From assembly GCA_051294375.1 (NCBI GenBank), contig CM119271.1, positions 13,259,039 through 13,323,038 of the forward strand: 64,000 bases of DNA. The letters run 5' to 3'. The first letter of the stretch is position 1, and each line of letters begins with the position of its first letter. The notes beneath the pieces are model-generated. The model worked only from the letters and a program-made list of their open reading frames with translations, ran no database searches and was not told where the DNA came from. Shown in pieces: positions 1 through 11,022 of this stretch. This stretch comes from Paraspadella gotoi. Taxonomy: Eukaryota > Chaetognatha. Position numbers and translations under genes: made by a program.

Positions 1-1269
1 TAGCTCCATGAAAACCAACCGAAAAAATACCTAAATCCTTTATCCACGACACTTTTCTAAAATTTTTCTAATTAAACTTTTCTATCTATTCGTTATTCTC
101 ATTTGCATATTGCAGTGTTGCTTTAGATAATTAGAGCAACATATAAAATTTATTTATATTATAAAAAAACATTTAAAAAGGCGATCTTCCACTAAAACCT
201 ACATCACTACGACGTGGAACGTGGGAGTTTCGAAAATTGTTAACCGTTTCCGGTAGAGGGCACGACGTAGTTTGTCGCCGGTCTTGATCTACGTGGTAAA
301 CATGCAGCCGCTAATCTTATGAATTAGTTTCCTTGTGTTTCAATAAATTCAAAAGATGCAGTCACCGGTTCCATTCAAGTTATTTTACTCTGTTGTTGAT
401 ATCCTTACTGTTATTGTTTTGTGTTAATCGTTCTTCTTTTTTTTTAACTGTTTCCGGTTTTATGATTTTGACATTTGATCCTTGAACGTTCTAAAACGTT
501 ATTTCTTATAGTTTTTTATAGTAACATTTATTAATCAGTCTTATACACTGTTACTGTTTATGATTATGTTAATACTGTTTTTAGTATTAAAAATTTAAAA
601 AAAAGGTAGATTCCATATGTTTTTTTACAAAAATTTGAAAATATTAATCATAGCCATATGGACCATATTAGGGTAATATTGAAAAAACAACTAATCATAG
701 ATTTAGAAAAAGGATTGATTTAACTTCTTATTCGTTACAAGAAACGTTCATAATAAGGATGCAAGGCATTCGAATACAAGGTCAGTTTGTTCTGCGACAA
801 ATCTCTTTGCACGTTAATATTCTCGCATCCTTCTTTACATTATATTCTATCCGCTCCAAAATAAAAACGGTGTGCTCCTGTGCTTCCCGTTCGTGAGCGA
901 ATATAAGAAACATACAATGAATTTAATACAGTAGCTTAATAAAAAAAACTGGGGGGGGGGAAATAAAGGGATCCTTTATGTTTTTTTATTTCCCCGGCCA
1001 GCGTTCCGAACTTGACGTTTTTGTATCAAGTGGATTTTGATTTATGTCCAGCTCCTCCTCCTCCTCCTCCTCCTCATCCTCATCCTCGCCGCCGCTTTTA
1101 GAATAAATGCTGTCGTAAACGTTTTACATGGATGCCACGCCCCCTCACCTCCCTGAAGCGGTATTTTCTAGAAGGTTGAGACATCATTATAATTTGTATC
1201 AACCCCACTCTCTCTTCTCCATTTCCTCATTCCATTCTCAGGCGCCGAGGTAACTATCTCTTTAACTCT

Positions 1270-1326
<57 letters not shown>
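1270..1326. repeat. (CT)n microsatellite
   Basis: Nearly perfect CT dinucleotide run of about 57 bases. It is one of at least fifteen such tracts in the window. Confidence 0.95.
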
Positions 1327-1331
<5 letters not shown>

Positions 1332-1373
1332 CCTCGGTTGGCGCAATCTCGTATCCTTTGGCGTCAACTCATT

Positions 1374-1600
1374 CATTTTTGACGTCAGCTGATGTCATTC
1401 TCATTCATTTTTGACGTCAGCAGATTTCATTCTCATTCTTTATTGACGTCAGCTGATGTCATTCTCATTCTTTCTTGACGTCATGGATTTTTTTTTAACA
1501 AAAAAAAAACCCAAATTTTTTTACGTCATCTTATTCTCATTCTTTCATTCATTCATTCATTCATTCATTCAGTCTTGACATCATCTGATGTCATTGTCAT
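1374..1600. repeat. Degenerate ~33-bp tandem repeat with CRE-like TGACGTCA cores
   Basis: Five to six imperfect units, each carrying TGACGTCA (or ACGTCA/GACATCA variants) followed by GCTGATGTCATTCTCATTC. TGACGTCA is the palindromic CRE/ATF core. A 10-base A tract and a (CATT)n run interrupt the right half. Whether these are functional sites or satellite sequence cannot be told from sequence. Confidence 0.75.
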
Positions 1601-1640
1601 TCTTCAATGTCTCCACGAAATTCATGAATTCAAAACCAAT

Positions 1641-1766
1641 ATAAAAATATAAAAATATAAAAATATAAAATATCAAAATATAAAAATATAAAAATATAAA
1701 AATATAAAAATATAAAAATATAAAAATATAAAAATATAAAAATATAAAAATATAAAAATATAAAAA
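1641..1766. repeat. 8-bp (ATAAAAAT)n minisatellite
   Basis: About fifteen tandem copies of an 8-bp AT-only unit with a few TATC variants. The 75-residue YFYIFIFL-type open frame across it is a repeat shadow. Confidence 0.92.
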
Positions 1767-1868
1767 TTATCCATTCATTTAATAAATAAGCCATCTTGCC
1801 CCTGACTTTGGACAGGCTTACAAGATAATGACCTAGCAGGTCCCTGCAAGCTTTCAATCAAGATTCTT
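1764..1868 (-). repeat. Interspersed SINE-like element, AGCTTGCAGG family, copy 1
   Basis: Reverse-orientation copy of a short dispersed sequence. Shared landmarks are AAAGCTTGCAGG, GTCATTATCTTGTAAG, AAGCCTGTCCAAAGTCAGGGG and TTATTTATTAAATGAATGG. Similar copies occur near 20.7, 32.4, 48.4 and 54.3 kb. No coding capacity; mode of mobility unknown. Confidence 0.75.
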
Positions 1869-2113
1869 TCACAGTCGAGTTTATTCACTCCCATTTTTAT
1901 TCTTGTTTTGTAGTTATCATGATTAAAGATTTTTGTTTTTTAGTTTCGTGTAATTATTGGATATAAAAACGTAATCATGCTTTGGACCGTTTTAATAAAT
2001 GATTAATTACTTATGTATGTAGTTAAGTCATATAAATACCTACCGAACATTGTTTCTTACTTTTATCTTCTTAACTCAATTTTCCTACCGCATTTTCTCA
2101 TCGCCGCGGGATT

Positions 2114-2400
2114 TTTCTGCATCCTAGATGCCTCTTCAATTTCTGCATCCTAGATACCTCTTCAACTTCTGCATCCTAGATACCTCTTCAATTTCTGCAT
2201 CCTAGATACCTATTCAATTTCTGCATCCTAGATACCTCTTCAATTTCTGCATCCTAGATACCTCTTCAATTTCTGCATCCTAGATACCTCTTCAATTTCT
2301 GCATCCTAGATACTTCTTCAATTTCTGCATCCTAGATACCTATTCAATTTCTGCATCCTAGATACCTCTTCAATTTCTGCATCCTAGATGCCTCTTCAAC
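2114..2400. repeat. 26-bp minisatellite, 11 copies
   Basis: Eleven tandem copies of a 26-bp unit with core TGCATCCTAGATACCTCTTC. Variants are limited to a few positions (ATGCC, CTATTC, CAACTT). There is no coding frame of interest. Confidence 0.95.
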
Positions 2401-2541
2401 TTCGCGAATTCCGTAACAAAAAGATACAAGCGGCATAATTTTTTTTGCAGCAACTCTTGCCGCATATCTTTTATCTTCTTCCACCTGCGGCGTCTGACAG
2501 GAGCCGGTTTTTTCTTTTTTTTTATCAATTGCGATTTTTTT

Positions 2542-2910
2542 AGTTGCGCCGCGAGTACTCGCCGAGCAACTCTATAAGTCACTTTTCAGTCGGTCGGTCA
2601 GTCGGTTGGTCTGTTGGTCGGTATGTTTATCCGTTGGTCTGTCCCACTTACATTAAAAAAGCATATAATTTGCCTATAGTTGATGCTTAATTTGTTAAGA
2701 CAGAATAAAACCTAAAATCTAAGGGACTGCTAGCGCCGCCTTTAAAAAATAAGGAATAAAAGACATAATTTTGATGGAGTGCATGTCATAAATATACGGG
2801 CTAAGAAAGTTTTTTAGTCATATCATATCATGTCATATCATGTGATCAAATGAAAATACACGTGAAAATAAAGTCACCGCGGCGCAACACATTGGAATCA
2901 CCGTTCTTGT
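2542..2910 (+). mobile_element. Short non-autonomous element with palindromic head and GGTC tract, copy 1
   Basis: Begins at AGTTGCGCCGCGAG, whose inverted complement follows directly (with substitutions here). Next come TCTATAAGTCACTTTT, a GGTC/GGTCT microsatellite, GTCCCACTTACATTAAAA, AATCTAAGGGACT and CGCCGCCTTTA, ending at GGCGCAACACATT...CCGTTCTTGT. Related copies lie at 9.5, 20.4, 47.3 and 52.4 kb. It has no open frame, so it is MITE-like. Confidence 0.8.
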
Positions 2911-3225
2911 TTTTTTCATTTCACTATCGCTCTTCTGAGAGTTGGGAATTTTATAAGAAAGACGGAGAACGCTCAGGAAATTCTGAAGCTTGTTATATGA
3001 AAGTGGTACAAGCAATATATGAAAAATTATTTTCTGACCATTCATTTCATAAACAAGCTATCTTGACTTCTTACTTTAAACGGGCTACGGAGGGATACTA
3101 GAAAGTAATATAGCAAGACTATGCAGAGCTTTTTAAAAATTAAAACTCAAATTTACATGGAACAAATTTTGTAATTATATAAAAGGACCTTTATAATATG
3201 AAAATATTACGTGGGTGGATTTAAT

Positions 3226-3227
3226 TT

Positions 3228-3270
<43 letters not shown>

Positions 3271-3531
3271 AAATTAATCGTGCCAAAACTAATGACGAAA
3301 AAAGTGATCAACAAATCTGTTCGGAATGATTCCATGTACTTTTTATCTTTGGTCATCCCTGATGGTTGTTGTCGACTTTTTACTTGGTCCGTCATCAATG
3401 ACGGTCGGCCTCGATTGTTCCATGTGCAAAAGTCCAACTGCCCCTTCAGTGTGACTCGCTTTTCCATCAGATTGACTGAGAGACATCCATCGCTTTCATC
3501 AGAGGCCACGTTTATTCATACCACGTCTTTT

Positions 3532-3589
<58 letters not shown>
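3226..3589. repeat. (GA)n and (CT)n tracts
   Basis: A GA run near 3226-3270 and a CT run near 3534-3589. The DNA between them is open in two opposite frames, but no family is recognisable and both frames lean on the repeats. Confidence 0.85.
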
Positions 3590-3591
<2 letters not shown>

Positions 3592-4055
3592 TCTTTCCTT
3601 ACTTAAAAGAAACATGCAGCAATGAAATCGATAGAACCTAATTATTTTGAAGCATTTTTAAAAATATTATTGAACAATGAATATAAAATGCATCGGTAAG
3701 TACATTTTTTGACAAAGTATTTGTATGAAATTTTTTTTTTAAATTTAAATTCCAATTATTTAAAAAAATTGTAATTAAGTTAGTAACAGATACAAAACGG
3801 CTAGAAGTGAATGTCGACTGGTAGACAGGAGTCTGATTCTACAAAATATAGTGGGTGCGCCCGGGTGCTCGATTGGGTGCATCTGGGTGGACGGTTAGTG
3901 CGACTGTGAGCTTTAATAAATGCCCCTTGGTGCACGAGTAGGTGCGCCTAGGCGCGCGAGCGAGTGCATAAGTTAGCTATAAACATCTTACATACTACAT
4001 ACATACTACATGTTACATAAAAAATGCCTTAAAATGCTCTCCGTTTGTTAATAAC

Positions 4056-5317
4056 TTAATAATAAAGAAAATAGCAAAATATTGGTAATGACAAAAGAAA
4101 CATGTTGAGGCCTGTGTAATCTTTAAAAATTTCTTCATCGAGCACCGTGAGAAAATCGTGAAAAAGGGAACCGACGCCCACCTCTAAATTTCGTAGAATC
4201 CTGCTTTGTTTCATGGCCTTTAAAATTTGTTTAATTTCAATGTAATGAATTGAATCCGATGTAGTTTTTGAGGAAAAATAGATCGGGAAATTACGATAGC
4301 GAGTCTGGTAGTAATTAACGATGCGTTTGTACGAAATCTCATTAGTTTCTCGCGAGGAATTGTGAATTATAAAAAGGTACGAGTTAAAAGCTATCGGAAT
4401 AAGCGCGATGACGAATTTGACGAAAATCGTTACTTTTTTCTCGAGGTTAATCGTTTTGAGGATCAGACTGATCCAAATGAATTGAGGCAAGAGCGAAATG
4501 TAAAGGTAGATGGAGGATTGACTGATGTCGAATAAGGCTATTATTCCTCTTCTATAAAATGGGATATGCGAGAACCGAAACGCCTCGCTCATTCTATGCA
4601 ATGACTTTATATTTTTAAAATCATTTTTTCTAATAATATTGGCTTTTACGAGAGTAAGTGATGATATGATAAGCGCCAAAAAAGTACAAATTAGCAATAC
4701 AACCAATCTTTTTCCTTTAACCCATACGTGATATAAATTTTCGGGGCACCCTTCCAAAAATAAGCCTATGAAGCATAGTGCAAAATAGGCGGGAGAATAA
4801 TTCGCTAAACTTTTAAAGCTTCTGTATAACCCGTCTTTTGATTTAAACAAAGTATAATAGTCGATATTTTTTATGCATGATTTCGTTGAACATAAGCGCA
4901 AACCTAGTTGATTAGAAATATTCTCATGATCAAAAGTATTGTAAATGTTTAAGCAAACTATTGTAAATGGCATTATCGAAGCAGTGGTGAAACAAGCTAT
5001 TTTTGAGGTCAGTTTTTTTTCTAAAAATAACACATTGACGTACAACATTCCCAAACTTAGATCCAACAGCAGCAGAAACAAAATAGTAGAATAATGCGGA
5101 CTAAGAAACTTGTAATTTCCGACCAAATAAACTTCTTCATTGACAAATCCTCGACGAATAGTATTCAGTTTGCAATATTTAATGCAAGGTATCATGTCTT
5201 GATAAGGCAAGATGTTATCCCATCTTTTTTTATCTATAATTCCCTGCGCAACGAAACATAATTTTGTATCTACTATACATTTTTCAAATCTATCAGGTGA
5301 CCATTTGAAACCCGCCG
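4056..5317 (-). CDS. Divergent XK-related-type multipass membrane protein (3' exon)
   Basis: Open frame ending in LPIFCYFLYY-stop. The frame stays open above the first in-frame ATG (5193-5195) to a good acceptor, TTTTTTCTAG, just above 5317, so this is probably the large last exon of a gene whose 5' exon is not identified. I count about seven to eight hydrophobic segments, including one containing LLLLDLSLGMLYVNVLF and one containing CFIGLFLEGCPENLYHVW. The latter sits where XK-family proteins carry their ESxPQ-type membrane motif. Length (~420 residues) fits XKR proteins (about 350-450). The neighbour at 5991-7058 is a clearer XKR on the same strand, supporting a divergent tandem paralogue. 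Another multipass family remains possible. Confidence 0.5.
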
Positions 5318-5994
5318 CTAGAAAAAATTCACCAAAGGAAAACGTGAAGACATTTTAATATTTTAAAAAGAGATACCTAAAGACAAAACATACTCATTTG
5401 TTATGTATAAATATTATTTATTTTGGTTTACTTTTACTTTAACTAGAAGAGGTAAAAGCTAGCTTAAAAATGATCTCCCAGCTCGATAGCCTAATGTTTT
5501 TTAATAAAAATTGTTTATCTTACTTTCTGGCTGGAAGAATAATTTTAACCTAACCGTTAATATATTTTTTAACGGTTAAATTCGGTTAATTTTCAAATAT
5601 GATTTTTTTTATTTTTTGATATAAAATCTTTGATTTTTTGAAAGAAAATTATTTTTTTCCTGTCATCTCTTATTCTCCTTTCCTTTTATCACCATATTTT
5701 TTCACTTCTCTTCTCCATTTTTTCCCTGTTTATTTTCAACCCTTTTAATCTTTTTTCTATCCTAATCTCTCTCTTAATCTTTCTTCCCCTCACATAATCT
5801 CCTTCTGTACCTTTCTTTTTCTCTCTCTCTTTTCCCCTCCTTCTTTTCCCCCTTTCCTCTCCTTTTTCCCCCCTTTTCTTTTACCTTTCCTTTTTTTCTG
5901 AAATATATATATATTAAGGGGTAGTAAAATTCCTAAATTTAACTTTAATTAAAATTCTAAAAGTGAGGAACGACGGCGGGTTTCAAATGTTCAC
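5297..5994. repeat. 21-bp inverted repeat bracketing the spacer between the two XKR-like genes
   Basis: CGGCGGGTTTCAAATG followed by G/T and TCAC occurs on the minus strand at 5317-5297 and on the plus strand at 5974-5994, with one mismatch. One arm abuts the splice acceptor of the downstream gene. The other contains the stop codon of the upstream gene. The enclosed ~650 bp is T- and CT-rich with no open frame. Confidence 0.7.
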
Positions 5995-7058
5995 TTTGTA
6001 TCAAAATAGATGAGACTAGGACTGAAAGTCTTTCGTATCTGTTCCACGAATTGTACAAAATGTGATTCCCTTATTATGCGATCATCGCCTTGACAGAAAA
6101 ATGAGACGAGACAAAGCGACCAGAATATCATAACAATAGATTGGGCAAAAGTTGCCGTGCTCTTTTGCTTCATCTCCCTTCTTTTAAACAGACTTAGAAT
6201 GAGGCCTTTTACTTCCGTCAGAGTGAATATCCTCAGCAGAACCAATGGAGAGAGCATGGCATACCAAAGTGTGATCTTTAATCCCCAAACATAGATCAAA
6301 TAGATATTGACGACTACTCCTACAGTTCCCTGTACCATTCCAGCCATGCCCAGAAGAGACGCCAGCTTGGCTCGGGATTTGCTTGCAAAAGATGCCAAGC
6401 TGATGCTTGACAAACAGAAGGATACAATGCTGTGATAATTGCTTATTTCCCAGGAGCAAGTTTTAGACTGGGTAGCTTGCCATTGACATGTACATGGTTG
6501 GGATAATTTGATCAGAGAATTGTTGAGACTGATTTCAAAAAGAGCAACTTTTTTGTTACCAATGAAGAGACATTGCTTAGTCGTTCCGCTGGTCAAGTCC
6601 AAGATAAGCGTCGCGGCTTGCAATAGAATTTGCGGAAACGATTCCAAGATGACGTGTAGGAATTCCAGCTGGTTCACTAGCTGAATCTTTGTTCGTAGCA
6701 AAGCGGGACGTCCTGTGAGGTCGGGTTGCTGCTCGTCTAGATGAAGGTCGACTATAAAAAGAACATTGCCCAAGCCAAAGAGACAAAGAAATGCGGCTCC
6801 CATCTTGCGCCAAACGTTGATGCAGAATCGCGGATACGAAGCCGCTTCTTGCCGCAAATAGCGCCCAATGTTCAGATTTGTCATGGCGCTGTGAATTATC
6901 AAAACTGCGCCCATGGCAGCGCCAAAGCAGCGCTCCAGATAAAAACTCTTTTGACAGAAAAAAATCATTGTTTGAAAATCAGTTGTTAAGTCGGTAATGT
7001 TCATAAAGATGACACCGATTAGGAATATCTTTTGGACACTCGTTTTTAAAAACGGCAT
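5991..7058 (-). CDS. XK-related (XKR) family membrane protein
   Basis: Single open frame of 355 residues starting MPFLKTSVQKIFLIG. XK-family hallmarks are visible. The first hydrophobic segment runs into DLTTD, matching the N-terminal D-x-x-TD motif of XK/XKR proteins. Near residues 135-150 the stretch LEFLHVILESFPQILLQ matches the family's ESxPQxxLQ helix. At least seven hydrophobic segments follow, including one at the C-terminal quarter (SIVMIFWSLCLVSFF). XKR proteins act in the plasma membrane; several vertebrate members are caspase- or kinase-activated phospholipid scramblases with a VPS13A-type or basigin partner. I see no obvious caspase site. The gene may be intronless. Its stop codon lies within an inverted-repeat arm shared with the next gene downstream. 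Confidence 0.75.
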   Translation of the reverse strand: MPFLKTSVQKIFLIGVIFMNITDLTTDFQTMIFFCQKSFYLERCFGAAMGAVLIIHSAMTNLNIGRYLRQEAASYPRFCINVWRKMGAAFLCLFGLGNVLFIVDLHLDEQQPDLTGRPALLRTKIQLVNQLEFLHVILESFPQILLQAATLILDLTSGTTKQCLFIGNKKVALFEISLNNSLIKLSQPCTCQWQATQSKTCSWEISNYHSIVSFCLSSISLASFASKSRAKLASLLGMAGMVQGTVGVVVNIYLIYVWGLKITLWYAMLSPLVLLRIFTLTEVKGLILSLFKRREMKQKSTATFAQSIVMIFWSLCLVSFFCQGDDRIIRESHFVQFVEQIRKTFSPSLIYFDTK

Positions 7059-8887
7059 TTTGAATAAGAATTACTCTGATGGACTTAAAAATATTATAGT
7101 CCTATTTATTCAATTAATGAACAATATTTGTGTGGATTGAACCAATATCAATGAGCTGTTTAGATATTGAACATTGGAAAAAAAAATATTTATACAAAAA
7201 CTGTTTCAACGTCATCGCAAGCACAGTGAAACTGATGATTAATTTCATTATTTTTTATAATGGAAGTATACAGTGCTGAAGCACCTTCAACGATACAAAC
7301 TCGGAGACTAAAAATTAAAAATACCCTATTCAGAGAAATTATCGCCATTTTGCTTAACTCTACATCTTCATCGAATCCTCGTCTCAATTCATTCTCTCCG
7401 TGTCTCTCGTGATCGACTCCTCGTCTCGATACCTCTCGTCTACATGGCCTCTTCTCTCTCTCTCTCTTTCTTTTCTCTTTCTCTCTCTGTCTCAATCCTT
7501 TTTACTACATATTTCGGATTAAAAAATCACTTTAGTATTTTAATGTGTTGCCACTAAGAGACACATCTCGAAATATTTGACAATTATACCGTTTTGCCTT
7601 CAGCACTGTATAACTCCAATATAAAAATAATAAACTCCTGTTGTTATTGTCAGCGATGACGTTCGACAATGTTAATGTAAAACTTGATCGATCTATTTCT
7701 ATTTCCATTTCAAATTATATAGGTTATTATATTATTATCATTTTTATTTATTTTCGATTTATTGTCGATGTCATTATTTCATGAAAATCAGAAGAGAACG
7801 GAAAAGTTCAAGTCAGCAGAAAATAATAAGAGGGGAAAAAAATAATGTGTAGAATTTTAGGTATATTTTTTTGAAAGCATGCCTGAACGTAATTTTGATT
7901 AATATATTTAGCTAACCCTTAACCTGAAAATCCCTAACGCGATCGGTTCAAACTAAAATCAAGTCCCTAGTGGTGATCATATCTATAACCTAATCTTATC
8001 TCTATCCCTAACCACTAACCAAATCTCTATCCATAACCACTAACCAAATCTGTAAACATATAAATTCAATTAATCTGATTTTACCATAAAACGGACACTT
8101 TTGAAATAATTTGTTTTTTTGTTGTTTTTTTTTTGCTTTTGTTTTCTTTTCTAGAATGAACAAAATGCGAAGTCATGCCTTTTGATAACACGTCCCGCAT
8201 TTTTTCATTTCTCACCCAAAGTTTTGGACATTTTTTTTATTTCGATAAATAAAACGGTTTCTTGTTCTTTGGCGCGAAAAAAAAAAGGAAACAGACTTTC
8301 GCCATTTTTTTTATGAAAAAAGCGTCTCAACTCTTACAGAGAAACGGAAATAAAAAAAGACGAAAAAGAATGAACATTTTATTAACGGATTTAAAGAATA
8401 GATTCATATTCTGCAGCACGAAACAATAACAAGCGCTGCGATTATACTGTACAAGTGTACAACTGTACCTAGTTGGTCTTGCAGAACCATTTCCATAGAG
8501 AGTCAGCAATATTAAATCGGTATCTCGAGGCGATTCTTGTGAATGTTATGGTATATTGTATTATGAGTAGGCTATTAGCTATCAAAATCTAAGACAGACT
8601 GTCTACCTAATTGACACGACGAAATTCTTGTATATAGAAAGAATGAATTAATAAATGAATTAATTAATGATTAAAAAATAAATAAAAGGAGGGATGAAAG
8701 AATAAATAAATAAATGTAGTCATGAATGATTGAAATTTAAAAAAAAGAATGAGAGAATGAAAAAAAAAGAAAGATTGAACTAACAAAAAATGAACAAATG
8801 AATGACTAAAAGAATGAAAAAATGAATGAATGAATGAATGAATGAATGAATGAATGAATGAATGAAACCCCCCCCCTTAAATGCACG
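7059..8887. other. Intergenic; no gene recognised
   Basis: AT-rich DNA with CT-rich stretches (7445-7495), a degenerate CCCTAAC-like patch (about 7915-8060) and (AATG)n at 8820-8868. The 101-residue minus-strand frame at 7190-7495 is basic low-complexity sequence on the CT tract. Confidence 0.6.
8820..8868. repeat. (AATG)n microsatellite
   Basis: About eleven tandem AATG units followed by a C run, just downstream of the CTL-a stop codon. Confidence 0.93.
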
Positions 8888-11022
8888 TCAGCCCCTCGTC
8901 GTCGTCCCCACTTCGCAAGCAAAATCCACCGCCTTAAAATGACAAGGGAGATTCGCCCAAGAGTTGTCGACTGCTGATCCGTTGCCAAGGAACGCGTAGA
9001 CGCATGGATTGAGGTTCGAGTCTTTGGGATAACCCGCGAACCAAGCCGGGTGGTCGTTTGGTATATCTGGTTCAGGTTAAGGGGGAATAGAATAGACATC
9101 TGGTCATTGGTCACGTTTCTTTTTAGATNNNNNNNNNNTAAGGGGGAATAGAATAGACATCTGGTCAATGGTTACGTTTCTTTTTAGATTGTGTCTTTCT
9201 GTTTGGTCTGTTTGTTTGTTTGTTAGACTGTCAGTCTCTCTCTTCTCTCTCTCTCCTCTCTCTCCCTCGCTCTCTCCCTCCATCCCCCTCCTCTTCTTCC
9301 CCACCCGCTCCGTCTCCGAGCCACTGAACTTCCCCGCCCCCGGTTCGAATTTTGCGTTGAGCCAAAATGAGATCTGCATTTTCTTCAAGTTTTCGTCGGC
9401 GGCCAAGTTGGTCTTCAAGAGAGTGAAGACGTTGTTCCACTCGGCGAGAGTCTCAAACGCAACCAGGTTAGTTCCTTGCGCCCTTGAGAAAAGGAAGGAT
9501 AGACAGAGAGACGGACAAGTGGAAGGATAAAAGAAAACAAGGAACGGTTATTCCAAGGTGTTGCGCCGCATTACTTTTCTTTTTACTTATCATTAAAAAC
9601 AAAAGGTGGTGCCAGTAGTCGCTTAGATTTTATTTTTAATAAATGAGCAACAATCTATAGGCAATTTATAAGCGTTTTTAACGTAAGTGGGACAGACCTA
9701 CGGACAGACATACCGATGGACCGACCGACGGACCGACCAACCGACCAAAAAGTGACTTATAGAGTTGCCCCGCGAGTACTCGCGGCGCAACTAAAAACAA
9801 ATATATGAAAAAAAAGGACCATTCCCTTAAGTACCTATTAGATCGGGGAATCCAATATTGTTATAATTCTTATGCCTTATTATATATGTAGTAGATTTGG
9901 CTTCAAGTGTGCTTATGATAGCGTTTATTCAACGATTAAACGATAAATGCTCACTATCTTTTTTATCACAATCACGTGACATTCACACAATCTGATCTCA
10001 CCTGCACATTCGCTCGACCTCCATCGGATTCGCCCGAAGCAACGAACCGAAGAGGAAGCGATAATTTTCGAGTCCTGGAGGAACTCCTCTTGCTGAAGTG
10101 GAAATGTAATTGATAAATATTTTAAATATTTATAATTTAAAAATAGAGAGAGAGAGACGGACGGGCAGAGACAAAAAAAACAGACGTACAGAAAGACAGA
10201 TAGTCTGGATTAAAAGTTAAAAAAAACACAGTCAGACTTTCTGACAGATAGAATGAAAGCAATCAGAAAGATAGACAGACTGAAATTCTTATAGGCTGAC
10301 GAACAGACGGACAGACAAGAATAGACTTATCGACAAAGAGACAGATAAATCAGCCTGACAGATAGAGATAAAAAGACAGAAACAGACAGAAAAAATATCG
10401 ACAGAAAGACTAAAAGCCAGCCAAGGGACAGAAAGACAGACATATAGAAAGACAGACGGACAGACAGACAGACAGAACGAAAGTCAAAAAGACGGACAGA
10501 CTCACGCGTTTGGCATCTGTCGCCCAGAAATCCGTTGATGCAATTGCAGATGGCGTCGTCGCAACGGCCTCCGTTGAAGCAGACGACGCCGTCGCAGCTG
10601 CCCGGCGTCGCAGGAGTCGTCGCCGCGGCGCCGTTGTCCCCGCTGCTGCCGCTGTTATCCGCTGTCGGAGCTGGCACAAAAAAAGTTTTTGGATATATAG
10701 GCAGTGGTTTTTAACGGTATTTAATTCAATTTATTGATAAATGATTTAATGAATAAATCATCGTTACGTTAATTAGACAATTAGAAAATAATTAATTTTG
10801 AGAATTCCGATTTAACAATCAATTTCAATTACAGCATTTTACACTTTAAAATAATGGCAGATTCATCGAAAAAATTATTAAATTAAATGATTAATAATTA
10901 ATTAACTAATTTCATTATTTTACTAATTTATTCGCTATCTTACCCAGTGGCTGCGCGTTGCAGGCTGCAGAGATTTGCATCGATCCAAACGTCAAAAGGA
11001 AAAAAAAGTAAACAAAACGCAT
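8888..11022 (-). CDS. CTL-a: secreted EGF plus C-type lectin domain protein
   Basis: Five coding exons assigned by frame and GT-AG sites. 10944-11022 is a signal peptide (MRFVYFFFLLTFGSMQISA-type, then CNAQPLG). 10506-10670 is a Thr/Ala/Gly linker and one EGF-like module with six cysteines (C-x4-C-x4-C-x4-C-x-C-x8-C). 10002-10092 (91 bp) is the CTLD start with GLENYRFLFGS. 9305-9482 has LVAFETLAEWNNVF and FWLNAKFEP. 8888-9066 has DHPAWF, NPCVYAF, NSWANLPC and DFACE, ending GTTTRG-stop. EPN/QPD- or WND-type calcium-site motifs are not seen, so sugar binding is unproven. Exon 9305-9482 is one base short (near GGGGAAG), breaking the frame before QWLGDG; probably a sequence error. Unlike its two neighbours, the last part of the domain is split by an extra intron, which holds a 10-N gap. 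Confidence 0.78.
9079..9189. other. 10-N gap with the same 50-base flank on both sides
   Basis: Ns occupy 9129-9138. The ~50 bases before the gap (from TAAGGGGGAATAGAATAG to TTTCTTTTTAGAT) recur right after it with only two or three changes. That is typical of two contig ends that overlap but were not merged. It lies inside an intron of CTL-a. Confidence 0.85.
9536..9792 (-). mobile_element. Palindromic-head/GGTC element, copy 2 (reverse)
   Basis: Reverse-orientation copy inside CTL-a intron sequence. The head palindrome (GTTGC[C/G]CCGCGAG-TA-CTCGCGGCGCAAC) is almost perfect at 9765-9792. GACC/GACG repeats form the microsatellite. The GGCGCAACACC...CCGTTCCTTGTT end lies near 9536-9570. Confidence 0.8.

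Larger units (their letters stand above)
1..4055. other. Intergenic, repeat-rich, no gene recognised
   Basis: AT-rich DNA holding microsatellites, a CRE-like tandem repeat, an 8-bp and a 26-bp minisatellite and two interspersed elements, listed separately. Open frames here fall on repeats (for example CT tracts) or lack any domain or splice context. I see no exon I can defend. Confidence 0.6.

Noticed and set aside
1630-1857. 75-residue YFYIFIF-type open frame
   Set aside because: It is the translation of an 8-bp AT minisatellite.
3207-3606. Overlapping 100- and 131-residue frames on both strands
   Set aside because: Both ends rest on GA/CT tracts and neither has a domain, start context or splice support.
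7190-7495. Basic 101-residue minus frame
   Set aside because: RE/RK-rich start comes from a CT tract; no family features.
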